Shown: positions 9,290 to 21,345 of the stretch, piece by piece
Position numbering within the stretch: position 1 is the stretch's first letter
Layout: each line of letters begins with the position of its first letter
Source of the DNA: Siphonodentalium dalli
Taxonomy: Eukaryota; Mollusca; Scaphopoda; Gadilida; Siphonodentaliidae
Direction: 5' to 3'
DNA: 64,000 bases
Assembly: GCA_032622095.1 (NCBI GenBank)
Contig: CP136068.1
Span: 13,561,729 to 13,625,728 of the forward strand
Made by a program: the position numbers and the translations under genes
The notes under the pieces: generated by a model
Database searches by the model: none
What the model saw: the letters and a program-made list of their open reading frames with translations, nothing else
What the model was told of the DNA's origin: nothing

Positions 9290-12271
9290 CTAGTTATGCA
9301 AAGAGTAAAATCCAAGATGGTCGTTGGCAGCCATGTTTTTTTTGCCGAATGACCCTAAAAAGACTTGTTCCCATTCACATGTCATTGTTAACATCCATTA
9401 CAAATTTCATGATGATCGACAAAAGATACGACATGTACCCTATGTGAAAGGATTTAGTCATGTAAAGAGTAAAATACAAGATGGCTGCTGGCGGCCATGT
9501 TTTTTGGGCAAATGACCTCAAAATGACCCGTTTCCCATCTACATGGCATTGTTAACATCCATGACAAATCTCATTATGATCGGACCAAAGATACGACTTG
9601 TATCCCGTGCCAAAGGATTTAGTCATGCAAAGAGTAAAATCCAAGATGGCTGCTGGCGGAGATGATTTTGGCCGAACGACCCCAAATTTACCCGTTCCCA
9701 TCTACATGTCAATATTAACATCCATGACAAATTTCATGATGATCAGACGAACAGTACGACCTGTAGCCCATGCTAATAGATTGAATTTTGAAATCCAAGA
9801 TGGCTGCTGGTGGCATGTTTTTTTGCCGAATGACCCCAAAATGACTCGTTCCCATCTACATGTCAATGTCAACAGCCATTACAAATTTCATAATGATCCC
9901 ACCAAAGGTAGGACCTGTAGCCCGTGCCAAATGATTTAGTTTGAAACAAAGAGTAAAATCAAAGATGGCTGCTGGCAGCCATGTTTTTTGACCGAATGAC
10001 CCCAAAATGACTCGTTCCCATCTACATGTCATTGTTATCATCCATGACAGATTTCATGACCATCTGACCAAAGCTACGACCTGTAGCCCGCACCAAAGGA
10101 TTTAGTCATGCAAAGATTAAAATCCAAGATAGCTGCTGGCGGCCATGTTTTTTGGCCGAACGACTCCAAAATCACTCGTTCCCATCTACATGTCAGTGTT
10201 AACATCCATGACAAATATCATAAACTTCCGACCAATGCAACGACCTGTAGCCCGCGCCAAAGGATTTAGTCATGCAAAGAGTAAAATCCAAGATGGCTGC
10301 TGGCGGCCATGTTTTTTGGCCGAACAACTCCAAAATCACTCGTTCCCATCTACATGTCAGTGTTAACATCCATGACAAATTTCATAAACTTCCGACCAAT
10401 GCATCGACCTGTAGCCCGCGCCAAAGGATTTAGTCATGCAAAGAGTAAAATCCAAGATGGCTGCTGGCAACCATGTTTTTTGGCCGAACGACCCCAAAAT
10501 CACTCGTTCCCATCTACATGTCATTATTAACATCCATGACAAATTTCATGATGATCAGACGAACAGTACGACCTGTAGCCCACGCCAATGGATTGAAACT
10601 TGAAATCCAAGATGGCTGCCAGCGGCCATGTTTTTTGGCCGAATGACCCCAAAATGACTCATTCCCATCTACATGTCTATGTCAACATTCATGACAAATT
10701 TCATAAAGATTAGACCAAGGTACGACCTGTAGCCCGCACCAAAGGATTTAGTCATGCAAAGAGTAAAATCCAAGATGGCTGCTGGCGGACATGTTTTTCG
10801 GCCGAACGACCCCAAAATGACTCGTTCCCATCTACATGTCATTGTTAACATCCATGACAAATTTCATGATCTTCCGATCAAAGCTACGACCTGTAGCCCG
10901 CGCCAAAGGATTTAGTCATGCAAAGAGTAAAATCGAAGATGGCTGCTGGCGCCATGTTTTTTGGCCGAACGACCCCAAAATCACTCGTTCCCATCTACAT
11001 GTCACTATTAACATCAATGACAAATTTCATGATGATCAGACGAACAGTACAGCCTGTAGCCCGCGCCAATGGATTGAATTTTGAAATCTAAGATGGCCGC
11101 CAGCAGCCATGTTTTTTGGCCGAATGACCCCACAATGATTAGTTCCCATCTACATGTCAATGTCAACATTCATGACAAATTTCATAAAGATTAGACCAAA
11201 TTTAAGGTACAACCTGTAGCCCGTGCCAAAGGATTTAGTCATGCAAAGAGTAAAATGCAAGATGGCTGCTGGCGGCAATGTTTTTTTTGGATGAACAACT
11301 CCAAAATCACTCGTTCCCATCTACATGTCAGTGTTAACATCCATGACAAATTTAATAAAGATCAGACCAAAGGTATGACCTGTAGCCCACGCCAAAGGAT
11401 TTAGTCATGCAAAGAGTAAAATGCTGGTGGCCATGTTTTTTGACCGAATGACCCCAAAACGACTCGTTCCCATCTACATGTGATTGTTATAATTAATGAC
11501 AAATTTCATGACCATCTGACAAAAGCTACGACCTGTAGCCCGCACCAAAGGATTTAGTCATGCAAAGAGTAAAATCCAAGATGGCTGCTGGCGGCCATTT
11601 TTTTTGACCGAATGACCCCAAAACGACTCGATCCCATCTACATGTCATTGTTATCATTCATGACAAATTTCATGATGATCAGACGAACAGTATGACCTGT
11701 AGCCCGCGCCAATGGATTGAATTTTGAAATCCAAGATGGCCGCCAGCGGCCATGTTTTTTGGCCGAATGACCCCACAATGATTCGTTCCCATCTACATGT
11801 CAATGTTCATGACAAATTTTATAAAGATTAGACCAAAGGCAACCTATAGCCCGCGCCAAAGGATTTAGTCATGCAAAGAGTAAAATCCAAGATGGCTGCT
11901 GGCGGCCATGTTTTTTGACCGAACGACTCCAAAACCACTCGTTCCCATCTACATGTCAGTGTTAACATCCATGACAAATTTCATAAACTTCCGACCAACA
12001 CAACGACCTGTAGCCCACGCCAAAGGATTTAGTCATGCAAAGAGTAAAATCCAAGATGGCTGCTGGCAGCCATGTTTTTTGGCCGAACGACCCCAAAATC
12101 ACTCGTTCCCATCTACATGTCATTATTAAGATCAATGACAAATTTCATGATGATCAGACAAACAGTACGACCTGTAGCCCGCGCCAATGGATTGAATCTT
12201 GAAATCCAAGATGGCTGCCAGCGGCCATGTTTTTTGGCCGAATGACCCCAAATGACTCGTTCCCATCTACA
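9290..12271 (+). repeat. 163-bp tandem array, first block (about 18 units)
   Basis: Unit landmarks are TTTAGTCATGCAAAGAG, CCAAGATGGCTGC, GGCCATGTTTTTTGGCC (hairpin), CTCGTTCCCATCTACATG and GACCTGTAGCCCGCGCCAA. Two subtypes alternate irregularly: 'a' with CAAAGGATTTAGTCATG and 'b' with CAATGGATTGAATTTTG. 'b' units follow GATCAGACGAACAGTACGA. All small frames here are array shadows. Confidence 0.9.
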
Positions 12272-12329
12272 TAGTGTGGTCGTCGGGAGGTTGAACCTAG
12301 AAAAAATTGTTATAAAGCTGGTTTTGGTA

Positions 12330-12730
12330 TCATTTTGTATGGAAAAGTATCGGGAATAACATATCCAAAAACGCTAAAATCCGCCTTGGGGAAGATTGAG
12401 GATTCAAGATGGCGTCCAAGATGGCGGCCAAAAATGAAAAATATTCCCAAAACAGCATTAGTCCTATGTCAGGCAGAGATAATGAGAATACTTTCGAAGA
12501 AATGTCATCACGTTTGACAGAAGATTCCACAGGAGTCACATTGACCAAATATCGGTCCCAGGGAGCCAGAAGGATGGCCACAAAGATGACCACCAAAATG
12601 ACAATTATGTATTTTTTATTTTGTTGATAGAGATCGGCCAGCGATGACCAGAATATGGAAATGAGTCTTAATTTCGGCACTTGTGTATCAGATATATCAA
12701 TATACTCAAACCTCATCCTTGTCATCTCCT
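12330..12730 (-). other. Subterminal segment of the 3.72-kb transposon with a 131-codon open frame
   Basis: On the minus strand 12330-12725 is open and has one hydrophobic stretch (IIVILVVIFVAILLA). It overlaps the inverted terminal repeat and contains two tandem AAGATGGCG motifs read on the plus strand. I treat it as a chance frame in repeat DNA. Confidence 0.35.
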
Positions 12731-12959
12731 ACCAGTATTTCTTTTAAATTAATGAAGCCCTCTCTACAAGCGACAACACATTTGAGACATATGCACACAT
12801 ATCAATACGTCTTGGGCTTCATACTGGTCATTCATAACTGGGCAAATTCCGCGACACGAAGTCCACAACCCTTTTGGTGGGAGTTTTTTTTAGCTCTAAC
12901 GTAGTCAGTCTTGCTAGAAGATACCACGTCCATAAACTTCGCATGGCGAAGTGTATTTA

Positions 12960-14815
12960 GTTAGTCTTCTTTCTTACCACCACACACAAGGTAAAGCCGC
13001 ATGTCGGCCTCGCCGATGGTTTCTGATTTGCAATAGACTCCTGCATGAGTAATATTTTTGCGATCTTCAACAGACTCGTGTTCCCATGTCCGAATAATGC
13101 AGACCTGGTGGTATCATAGCATCCACATACATGCGCAAACAGGATATGGGAAGTTGTAAAATGTCAAGCCTTGCGCACTTTGTCGCCGAATCGCTATATG
13201 GCAGCACCACCTGGATTTACCAGTTTTCCGAGCATCAGATTGTCGGCCATCTTCGATTTACAGTGACGATTCAAAAGAAGAATCAGATCTGTATCGTTCT
13301 CGATAACCATGATATTTCTTCCATGCGATTCAAACTCTAGGACACGAGAAACTCTCAGAGTACCAACGTCACCACTGCAGTGAACTGCGTGCCCATTATC
13401 CGATAAGAGGCGCCCCTCAATTTGATGAACTGACCTTTGTTGCTCTCATTTGGGAGGAAATTTGCTGGTTATTGTGGATCACTGTTTTGTCAGTGACCCG
13501 AATGTCGGCACGATTTGCAGATTGCCGGATGTGCTCGTGATCTTTAATAGACGAGCTATGACCGAAACATCGAACACGATGGAACTCGAGCCATACTTTG
13601 TTCGAACTTACTTCAGATAACGCATGGCTACTTCATTGTATGTTGAGTTTTTGATCCACTTCACTGTATGGAGAAGAGCTTCGCTACCAAGAATGGTGTC
13701 AATTTCCTTCTGCGAATATTCGCCTTCTAGAACGAAATCAGTCAGAGCCTTTGCCAATTCGTGTTTTCGCCAACATTAACGTGGACATCAGCCTATTTTA
13801 CTTGTGATGCTGCTGTGCCATCTTGTTCCCTTATCGATTCATTGTCCGCAGAACTGACGTCCTTCTCGACTGGGACAACTTCAGCTATCAACTTATTGAA
13901 AAGCGCATAATCAACTATAGGTATAGATCAAGCAAGACCCTCGACACTGCCTTTCAATATATCATGGGTCACTATACCAACCACTTCATCGTCTAGGCGA
14001 TACTCCATTAAGCTCACTACAGTATGTAATCATCCGAGCCAACACACTATGTTCATTGACTTAGAGGTTATTGTGTTTACCGCCTTGAACCACAAAATAT
14101 GGCCGAAATGGATACACGGGGTTTGTGTGTTCAATCTACGTACATGTTCCTCAACATACATGCGTCTAGAGTAAATGATGGGACGGAACAGAACATCTGA
14201 TTTCTCAGCGGTCAGTGTCGTCCAGCGAGCAAGCACTTTGCATGAATCCTGACCAACTCGAGCTAGGTGCTTCACTCTTACTGAAAAAACATGATGACGG
14301 CCACGTGCGTTCCGTGCTGTGATCAGATGGGAGGGTGTAGGGTGTGGCCAAACGAAGAAGAGTTTTCAGTTTGATATTGGAAATTCCTTTGTCAATAACA
14401 TCAACATATTTAGGGACGGACACTCCTTTATCAATCACAAGCTCATCAACCCTCAATCGCTTTTGTCTCATGGTCACATATCATTGAAATTGCAATCATC
14501 CCAATTCCATGGAAGGTTCCCCTGCCATTCAAAGTTGGCAACAGAGAATCCCAACCGAGATTACTCGTTCACTAGTCACTTGGAAACAAAACATGGTTCA
14601 TTTCTATGCAAAGTCCGAACGAACAGTGATGGTGTTATAACTAAACGTGGACACGCATCCTGCACAATGACATGGTCGATGCTATTCTTCTTGACATCGG
14701 ACGGGATTAAAATCTTGAGTAAGCTTTATCTTCCAAGTAATGGACACCATTTGGACCAAACAAATGCCTGTGCTTCGGCACTACAGAGACTGCGAAATGA
14801 CTGCATTTAACGAAA
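12960..14815 (-). pseudogene. Decayed transposon-borne ORF with PIN/XPG-nuclease-like acidic motif
   Basis: Minus-strand fragments, in order and in shifting frames, read: TFHG(I)GMIA (about 14504-14545), SWSGFMQS (about 14240-14266), DVLFRPIIYS (about 14170-14200), VCWLG-stop-HTVVSLMEY (about 14000-14045), ALTDFVLEGEYSQ (about 13710-13760), and RNIMVIENDTDLILLLNRH (about 13262-13318), followed by KMADN. This order and the D-T-D followed by Leu-rich text recall a large family of invertebrate 'hypothetical' proteins common in molluscs and cnidarians. The acidic DxD element resembles the active-site strand of PIN/FEN/XPG nucleases. Several stops and frameshifts break it, so it is inactive. It lies inside an element with inverted ends and a target duplication, which supports a transposon origin. 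The family is recalled from memory and was not searched. Confidence 0.55.
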
Positions 14816-15865
14816 CAAACCAGTTTAAATATGGATTTAAAACAAAATACTAGATATAAAGTACATACACTTAGTTGTTAATACATAGATATCATATAAT
14901 CATACTATATCTTGAATAAGAAGGAACATATAATTACGAACACAGGAGAAGATACATTTAGGTTCGATCACTCAAATTCGGTAAATGATGACGTTAAATC
15001 GCCGAGTTTAGTTGAAATCAACATGCGTGTGGGTTACATTTTATGAATATAATTATGAAATGTTGAAATTGACAAGCTTCAAATTCGCCATCAATCGACG
15101 TGGTCCCTATCGTTACTACCAATACACTCGACAGCACACATTCAGCTACATATTTTATATTATTTGATATGGATCGTATATATTCTGCAATAATCCATGA
15201 AATTCCACGAAATAGCGACTAGGGTCTGTTCGTTTACATAACTGTGTTGGACAGAGTGTAATCTGGTCTGTTCATTTACGGAACTATGGCGTGTAATCCA
15301 TGATAAATCATCTGGATTCACCCACGTAATAACGACTCTGCGTATGTTAACGTTGTCGCCGTTAGGTTTCAACATGAAACGTGTGACCGACTTCTAAAAA
15401 CAACTTTCACTACTTTCACAATTAGAGTTATTAAATCGAAATGATAAATGAGAAACAACTGCGAACAATGTGAACTATTGCTTACACAACTGCAGTGACA
15501 TACGTTATGGCGTTCTACGATAACGCATGCACTTTATTACATGAGCGCACACATGGCTTACGTGTATAATGGCGTTGTCCTCCAACGCTCGTATAGAACG
15601 CGCTCTTTATTGTGGCACGCACGCATGCATTGGAGTTCTACATCAATGCTCTTTATTAGTGGAAGGCACGGATAGCCTATACTGTAGTGGGTCGTACTAT
15701 CGTATACTCATATGAAAATTATCCACGCAAACTTGCCACTGATGCGTGGTTTCCGGACTCACACAATTAAACTGTCATGTATCTGCATGTATCTGCAATC
15801 GGAAATTTTGTGTCATAATGACGAAAATCCCTGCATGTATTCAAATGTCTGTAAACAAATTTCCC
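14816..15865. other. Non-coding right half of the 3.72-kb transposon
   Basis: AT-rich. It includes degenerate short repeats around AACGCTCGTATAG and GCTCTTTATTAG (15500-15665) and a 71-codon minus frame (15160-15375) with an internal duplication (GAACAGACC twice). No domain seen. Confidence 0.45.
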
Positions 15866-15992
15866 CAAAGCGGATTTTAGCGGATTTTGGATATATTGTT
15901 GTTGAAATATTCCCGGTCAAATGACACAAAAACTGGCTTTATAACAATTTTTTCTAGGTTCACTCTTCAAAATCACTACAACGACTATACTA

Positions 15993-18010
15993 ACATGTCA
16001 ATGTCAACATTCATGACAAATTTCATAAAGATCAGACCAAAGGTACGACCTGTAGCCCGCGCCAAAGGATTTAGTCATGCAAATAGTAAAATCCAAGATG
16101 GCTGCTGGCGGCCATGTTTTTCGGCCGAACGACCCCAAAATCACTCGTTCCCATCTACATGTCATTGTTAACATCCATGACAAATTTCATGATGTTCAGA
16201 TCAAAGCTACGACCTGTAGCCCGCGCCAAAGGATTTAGTCATGCAAAGAGTAAAATCCAAGATGGCTGCTGGCGGCAATGTTTATTGGCCGAACGACCCC
16301 AAAATGACTCGTTCCCATCTACATGTCAATATTAACATCCATGACAAATTTCATGATGATCAGACGAACAGTACGACCTGTAGCCCGCGCCAATGGATTG
16401 AATTTTGAAATCTAAGATGGCCGCCAGCAGCCATGTTTTTTGGCCGAATGACCCCACAATGATACGTTCCCATCTACATGTCAATGTCAACATTCATGAC
16501 AAATTTCATAAAGATTAGACCAAAGGTACAACCTGTAGCCCGCGCCAAAGGATTTAGTCATGCAAATAGTAAAATCCAAGATGGCTGCTGGCGGCCATGT
16601 TTTTTGGCTGAACGACACCAAAATCACTCGTTCCCCTCTACATGTCATTATTAACATCAATGACAAATTTCATGATGATCAGGCGAACAGTACGACAAAT
16701 TTCATAATGTTCCGATCGAAGCTACGACCTGTAGCCCGCGCCAAAGGATTTAGTCATGCAAAGAGTAAAATCCAAGATGGCTGCTGGTGGCCATGTTTAT
16801 TGGCCGAACAACCCCAAAATGACTCGTTCCCATCTACATGTCAATATTGACATCCATGACAAATTTCATGATGATCAGACGAACAGTACGACCTGTAGCC
16901 CGCGCCAATGGATTGAATTTTGAAATCTAAGATGGCCGCCAGTGGCCATGTTTTTTGGCCGAATGACCCCACAATGATTCGTTCCCATCTACATGTCAAT
17001 GTCAACATTCATGACAAATTTCATAAAGATTAGACCAAAGGTACAACCTGTAGCCCGCGCCAAAGGATTTAGTCATGCAAAGAGTAAAATCCAAGATGGC
17101 TGCTGGCGGCCATGTTTTTCGGCCAAACAACTCCAAAATCACTCGTTCCCATCTACATGACAGTGTTAACATCCATGACAAATTTCATAAACTTCCGAAC
17201 AAAACAACGACCTGTAGCCCACGCCAAAGGATTTAGTCATGCAAAGAGAAAAATCCAAGATGGCTGCTGGCAGCCATGTTTTTTGGCCGAACGACCCCAA
17301 AATCACTCGTTCCCATCTACACGTCATTGTTAACATCAATGACAAATTTCATGATGATCAGATGAACAGTACGACCTGTAGGCCGCGCCAATGGATTGAA
17401 TCTTGAAATCCAAGATGGCTGCCAGCAGCCATGTTTTTTGGCCGAATGACCCCAAAATGACTCGTTCCCATCTACATGTTAATGTCAACATTCATGACAA
17501 ATTTTATAAAGATCAGACCAAAGGTACGACCTGTATCCCGCGCCAAAGGATTTAGTCATGCAAAGAGTAAAATCCAAGATGGCTGCTGGCGGGCCGAACA
17601 ACCCCAAAATCACTCGTTCCCATATACATGTCATTGTTAACATCCATGACAAATTTCATGAAGTTCCGATCAAAACTACGACCTGTAGCCTGCGCCAAAT
17701 GATTTAGTCATGCAAAGAGTAAAATCCAAGATGGCTGCTGATGGCCATGTTTTTTGGCCGAACGACCCCAAAATGACTCGTTCCCATCTACATGTCAATA
17801 TTAACATCCATGACAAATTTCATGATGATCAAACGAACAGTACGACCTGTAGCCCGCGCCAATGGATTGAATTTTAAAATCCAAGATGGCCACCAGCAGC
17901 CATGTTTTTAGGCCGAATGACCCCAAAATGACTCGTTCCCATCTACATGTCAACATTCATGCAAAATTTCATAAAGATCAGACCAAAGGTACAACCTGTA
18001 GCCCGCGCCA
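15993..18010 (+). repeat. 163-bp tandem array, second block (about 13 units)
   Basis: Continues in register from the first block after the inserted transposon. The same 'a' and 'b' subtypes are present. The last unit ends at CGCGCCAAAGGAAATTG before the CACACG-rich spacer and terminal hairpin. Confidence 0.9.
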
Positions 18011-18075
18011 AAGGAAATTGTTGACGGACACACGCACACACGCACACACGGACGACGGACGCCAAGCCATGGCAA

Positions 18076-18106
18076 TAGCTCAAACTTACAAAAGTAAGTT
18101 GAGCTA
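18076..18106 (+). other. 3' terminal hairpin of the Helentron-like element
   Basis: The stem pairs CTCAAACTTAC with GTAAGTTGAG around an AAAA loop, with one bulged A. The same hairpin closes the copy at 51203-51233. Confidence 0.8.
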
Positions 18107-18419
18107 ATAATACAAAAAACGACAAATTCAAAACATCACTTGATCACTGATGATAATTGACAGCATTCATATCAATTTAAACTCAGGTGTGCATCTTTTC
18201 GATGGCAATATTCTGAAAGTGTTATGCTTCTTTTAGACTTATACCTTCTGATTTTCTTGTGAAATTGCGGATTAAATTATAAGAAATAACTCTTGTTCCG
18301 ATTAAGGTTATGAGTTATAACTGAAAATTTTGAAGATACATTGGCTATAACGGCGCTACACATGTTATATCTTCAAACTTTTTGGTTATAACTGCATAAC
18401 ATTAATTGAAACAAGTGTG

Positions 18420-19200
18420 ATATCTTAACCCTTTGAACCCTGATGCCCCACAGCGATGGACACCCTGACCCGGGGCTCCCAGTGGTATTTCCGCTTAAAT
18501 TAGACAGTGTCTAGTCGCATGGTGTTGATTATGTTTAAATTGTGACACAGATCTGAAACATTGCAGGTTTGAACCCCATTGATCAGCAATCATTATAAGA
18601 TCGCGAGACTTTGCCTCGCAACAACTCCTTGCTAACGGTTGCTAGGCAACTACCCGGAATTGACTGGAAAATGTAAATATAGCTTATAGCATCGTAATTC
18701 AACCCCAGTGATTGCGTTTTTGATGCAGGTAATACCCTAACGTGACATTTGAGATATAACTGACCAGAATAGTGAAACAAATATCCAATTTAAGCCATTT
18801 AAGGGTAGCAACTGTTGCTAAGCAAATACCACTAATGATCAAATGACATCATTGCACTAACCATTCAGTGGTATGTTTTGCCTTAATATAGACAGTGTCT
18901 TGTCGCATGGTGTTGGTTATGTTCAAAGGGGACACCAACCTGAAACTGTGCAGGCATGCTATGCATAAACCACTGATCATTGTAAGATCTGGAGACTTTG
19001 CCACCCAATCTCTCCTTAGAAACAGTTACTAGGCAACTATCCGAAAGTTGCAGGATAAACGAATATCGTAATGTAAAATTTAAGATATACCTGACCAGAA
19101 TCGTCAACCCACCACCTTATTGAAGGGTAGCAATGGTTGCTAAGCAAATACCACACATGATCAATGACAGCATTGCCATAATAATTAAGTTGAATTTTGC
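18420..19200 (+). repeat. Dispersed repeat F, two tandem copies
   Basis: CCCTTTGAACCCTGATGCCCC, GACAGTGTCTWGTCGCATGG, GGCAACTA and CTAAGCAAATACCAC recur about 400 bp apart here and again at 42841-43200. Non-coding. Confidence 0.7.
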
Positions 19201-20937
19201 CTTATCTGGACAGTGCCGAGGCACACGGTGATTGTTATATTGCATTTCTGGGTAAAAACGACTCGAATAGCTACGCAATACTTGGTCTGGAGAAAATTAC
19301 CAAATAGCTCTGTGTCCATATAAATAACTTCTCATGCGACCCATGCATTATGACACCACATCACATACATAGCTTTACCAATGACATGTATCGCCTGTAT
19401 AATTATTATCCGATGCTGGTAATAGGAATCCCCCCAAATATTCCAAATCGTTTATTTGCTATTTGCACATACGATGCTCTACGCATGCGCGAGTAAGTCA
19501 ACTTGATATTTCCCGCATGTGACAGAACAGAGACTTACATTACAGAGACCAGTAACAACGTACATATCATGGCCACATTGTTCAAGTAAGCTGTCTAGAT
19601 TGTGTCTACTGTACTAACATGTGAACCATGCAACTATATGTCATATATAGCACCACATTTCACTTAAACTCATTTTTAAAAATGAATTATAGCCCGAGCG
19701 CATACGCATATTTTCCTACCCGTTTCTAGCGGGAAGCCAATCCATATACACATATTTGCCAGCGCTGACTTCAATAGGCCCATTTAAATACATATTAGTG
19801 GGTATGTCGTGTATAAGTACGTTATAAACCATTTATTTGTCATTGCGCTGGTCTGCGCATGCGCGAATAAATCAACTTGATATGCGATAAACCCTTCCCC
19901 ATACATAGCAGAACACTGATTAATATACGCGAGGTTAATTTAAACTGAAACAGTGTGTCTAAATTATATCTGTTCTGTATAGTATACACACGGGGAACAC
20001 GATATTATATGCCGTAAATATAGCGGCACAGCTCGCTTAAAATATCGTATGTTTTTTATAGATTATATATGCTATGCGCATGTGCATATATTTCTACCCG
20101 ATACTTGCGACCAACCATTCCAAATGCACCATGGATACCACTGACATATGTTGGGGCCATTTAAATATAAATCAGTGGGTCCGACGCTCGTTATACTATA
20201 TATAAATTTGCTACCGACTCATGTTGTCGCTGCACCGAAATATCGGTGTTTCGGGATATTGTCACGGTTTGTTTGCACCTAAATATCCGTGTTACGAGTT
20301 CAAAGGTTAAATAATCTATAACTAATTGGCCCAATCTGTAAGAATGACATAAGTGAACAACAAAATTGGCATACAAGCCTGTGTGCTAGTGTCGTTCCAG
20401 GAATCATGGGAATTCGATAACACACATGTATGTCAGGTTTTAGATCTTTGTCGATTTGCGTAAATGCGAGTCTGTATTTTTGTAAACATTGTCCGGTAAG
20501 TCCGTCAGTTCAAGCGACAGACAACAAAATCATCGCAAGTGTACATATAGCAAAAAATACTGCACTATTCAATGAAATGAAACAGGCATAATGTGGTACG
20601 ATTGTCCGTATTTATGTTGACAATGGTTCTCTTATACATGCATATATGTACTCAATGATTGCTTAGGCACAAAACATGCATAGAGGCGTGTAAATAAGTG
20701 AATAATCTGCACATATTGAACTACATCGACAATCCCCAGGCAGTTTTTGCCAGACAATTTTAGTTGTTTCTTCGAAGTTCTATGTATTTGAACTCGATTG
20801 GCTCAGTAACAATGATTCAATTCGAGATTCAATTTCGAATCGTTTGCCTGATTCGATTCGAGATTCAATTCGAAATGAAAACATCCGATTCGCAGGGCCC
20901 TACAAATTTGGTTCCAATCAGATAAAAATAACATTTG
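19201..20937. other. No gene seen; AT-rich sequence with CATGCGCGA motifs
   Basis: GCATGCGCGA-type text occurs at about 19488 and 19857, with AGTCAACTTGATAT or AATCAACTTGATAT after it, so a short diverged duplication of roughly 370 bp is present. No splice-bounded open stretch was found. Confidence 0.45.
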
Positions 20938-21185
20938 AGGAATGGCAGCATGCGTGAAGTCGAAAAGGCCATAACTCAGTTAAAAATAGTCGGATCAAAC
21001 CCATCTTCAAACTCGATCTGTCTTTTGGGTTTAGAAATTCATATACAAAAAATGATTCCCATCAGATAGAAAATGTTTGAGTTATTGCACCATGGATAAT
21101 GTGTCTATGGACAGATGGACGAATGGATGGACAGATGGATGAATGGACGGATGGACGAACGATGAGTGGTCAATCCGGACATCGA
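20938..21185 (+). repeat. Family C repeat copy with GGAC/GATG-rich tail
   Basis: AAGGCCATAACTCAG, GGATCAAACCCATCTTC, ACTCGATCTGT and a run of GATGGACGAATGGATGG end in GTGGTCAATCCGGAC, as at 38235. It lies immediately downstream (minus-strand sense) of the transmembrane exon. Confidence 0.65.
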
Positions 21186-21240
21186 CAATATATTTAACAA
21201 CCCCAAATAAACCACTCCAATCTACTGTTGAGCTTCTTAC

Positions 21241-21345
21241 CTCTTTTCTTGGTCCAAATGAGGTAGACACAAATAGCAATGATGAATGCCATGAAGACAA
21301 CACTGAACCCAATTATGATAAACACTGTCTCACCATAAGACAGTC
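21241..21345 (-). CDS. Exon encoding a transmembrane helix of an unidentified membrane protein
   Basis: On the minus strand the acceptor is CCTCCTCCACAG and the donor AAGAG|GTAAGAAG, both good consensus. The 105-bp exon begins with two bases completing a Gly codon and ends with one base (phase 1 on both sides). It encodes LSYGETVF, then about 23 hydrophobic residues (IIIGFSVVFMAF...VYLIW), then TKKR. A hydrophobic span followed by basic residues is a stop-transfer arrangement, suggesting single-pass type I topology with the basic side in the cytosol. The phase matches the exons at 29179-29232, 29518-29571 and 30087-30122. The following cytoplasmic exons were not found in the window. The protein family is not recognised. 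Confidence 0.65.

Larger units (their letters stand above)
12272..15992 (-). mobile_element. 3.72-kb DNA transposon with TAGT...ACTA ends and 3-bp target duplication
   Basis: The left end (TAGTGTGGTCG...GAACCTAGAAAAAATTG) and the right end read backwards (TAGTATAGTCG...GAACCTAGAAAAAATTG) form inverted repeats of about 125 bp, continuing through CGCTAAAATCCGC. ACA is present on both sides (12269-12271 and 15993-15995), and removing the insert plus one ACA restores the tandem unit CCATCTACATGTCAATG exactly. The interior carries a decayed minus-strand ORF with a nuclease-like acidic motif. Academ transposons are known to pair a transposase with an XPG-type nuclease and to make 3-4-bp duplications, so that superfamily is a candidate, but no transposase domain was identified. 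Confidence 0.75.
9205..18106 (+). mobile_element. Helentron-like ('pearl'-type) element with 163-bp tandem core, split by a DNA transposon
   Basis: The 5' end has the palindrome GTGTCAATGACAC and TAGCTCAACTT. The 3' end at 18076-18106 is a hairpin, TAGCTCAAACTTAC-AAAA-GTAAGTTGAGCTA. The 5' TAGCTCAACTT and the 3' AAGTTGAGCTA are complementary. Between them run about 31 tandem units of roughly 163 bp, then a short spacer with GGACACACGCACACACG before the hairpin. The array stops at CCATCTACA (12271) and resumes in register at ACATGTCAATG (15993), so 12272-15992 is a later insert. A second full copy lies at 49853-51233. Terminal complementary motifs, a 3' stem-loop and a tandem core match the published description of bivalve pearl elements and Helentron-associated INEs. 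No Rep/helicase is encoded. Confidence 0.7.

Noticed and set aside
12330-12725. 131-codon frame with one membrane-like span as a gene
   Set aside because: It overlaps the inverted terminus of the 3.72-kb transposon and has no recognisable domain.
14319-14810. 163-codon plus-strand frame
   Set aside because: It is antisense to the decayed minus-strand ORF, whose fragments have recognisable motifs.
9324-18107. Many 60-110-codon frames between 9.3 and 18.1 kb
   Set aside because: They repeat the 163-bp unit in one frame (ATGTTTTTTGGCCGAACG...) and break at unit variants.
19380-19420. 16-bp exon candidate for the minus-strand gene downstream of the transmembrane exon
   Set aside because: Too short, and 16 bp would shift the phase; splice-site matches this short are expected by chance.
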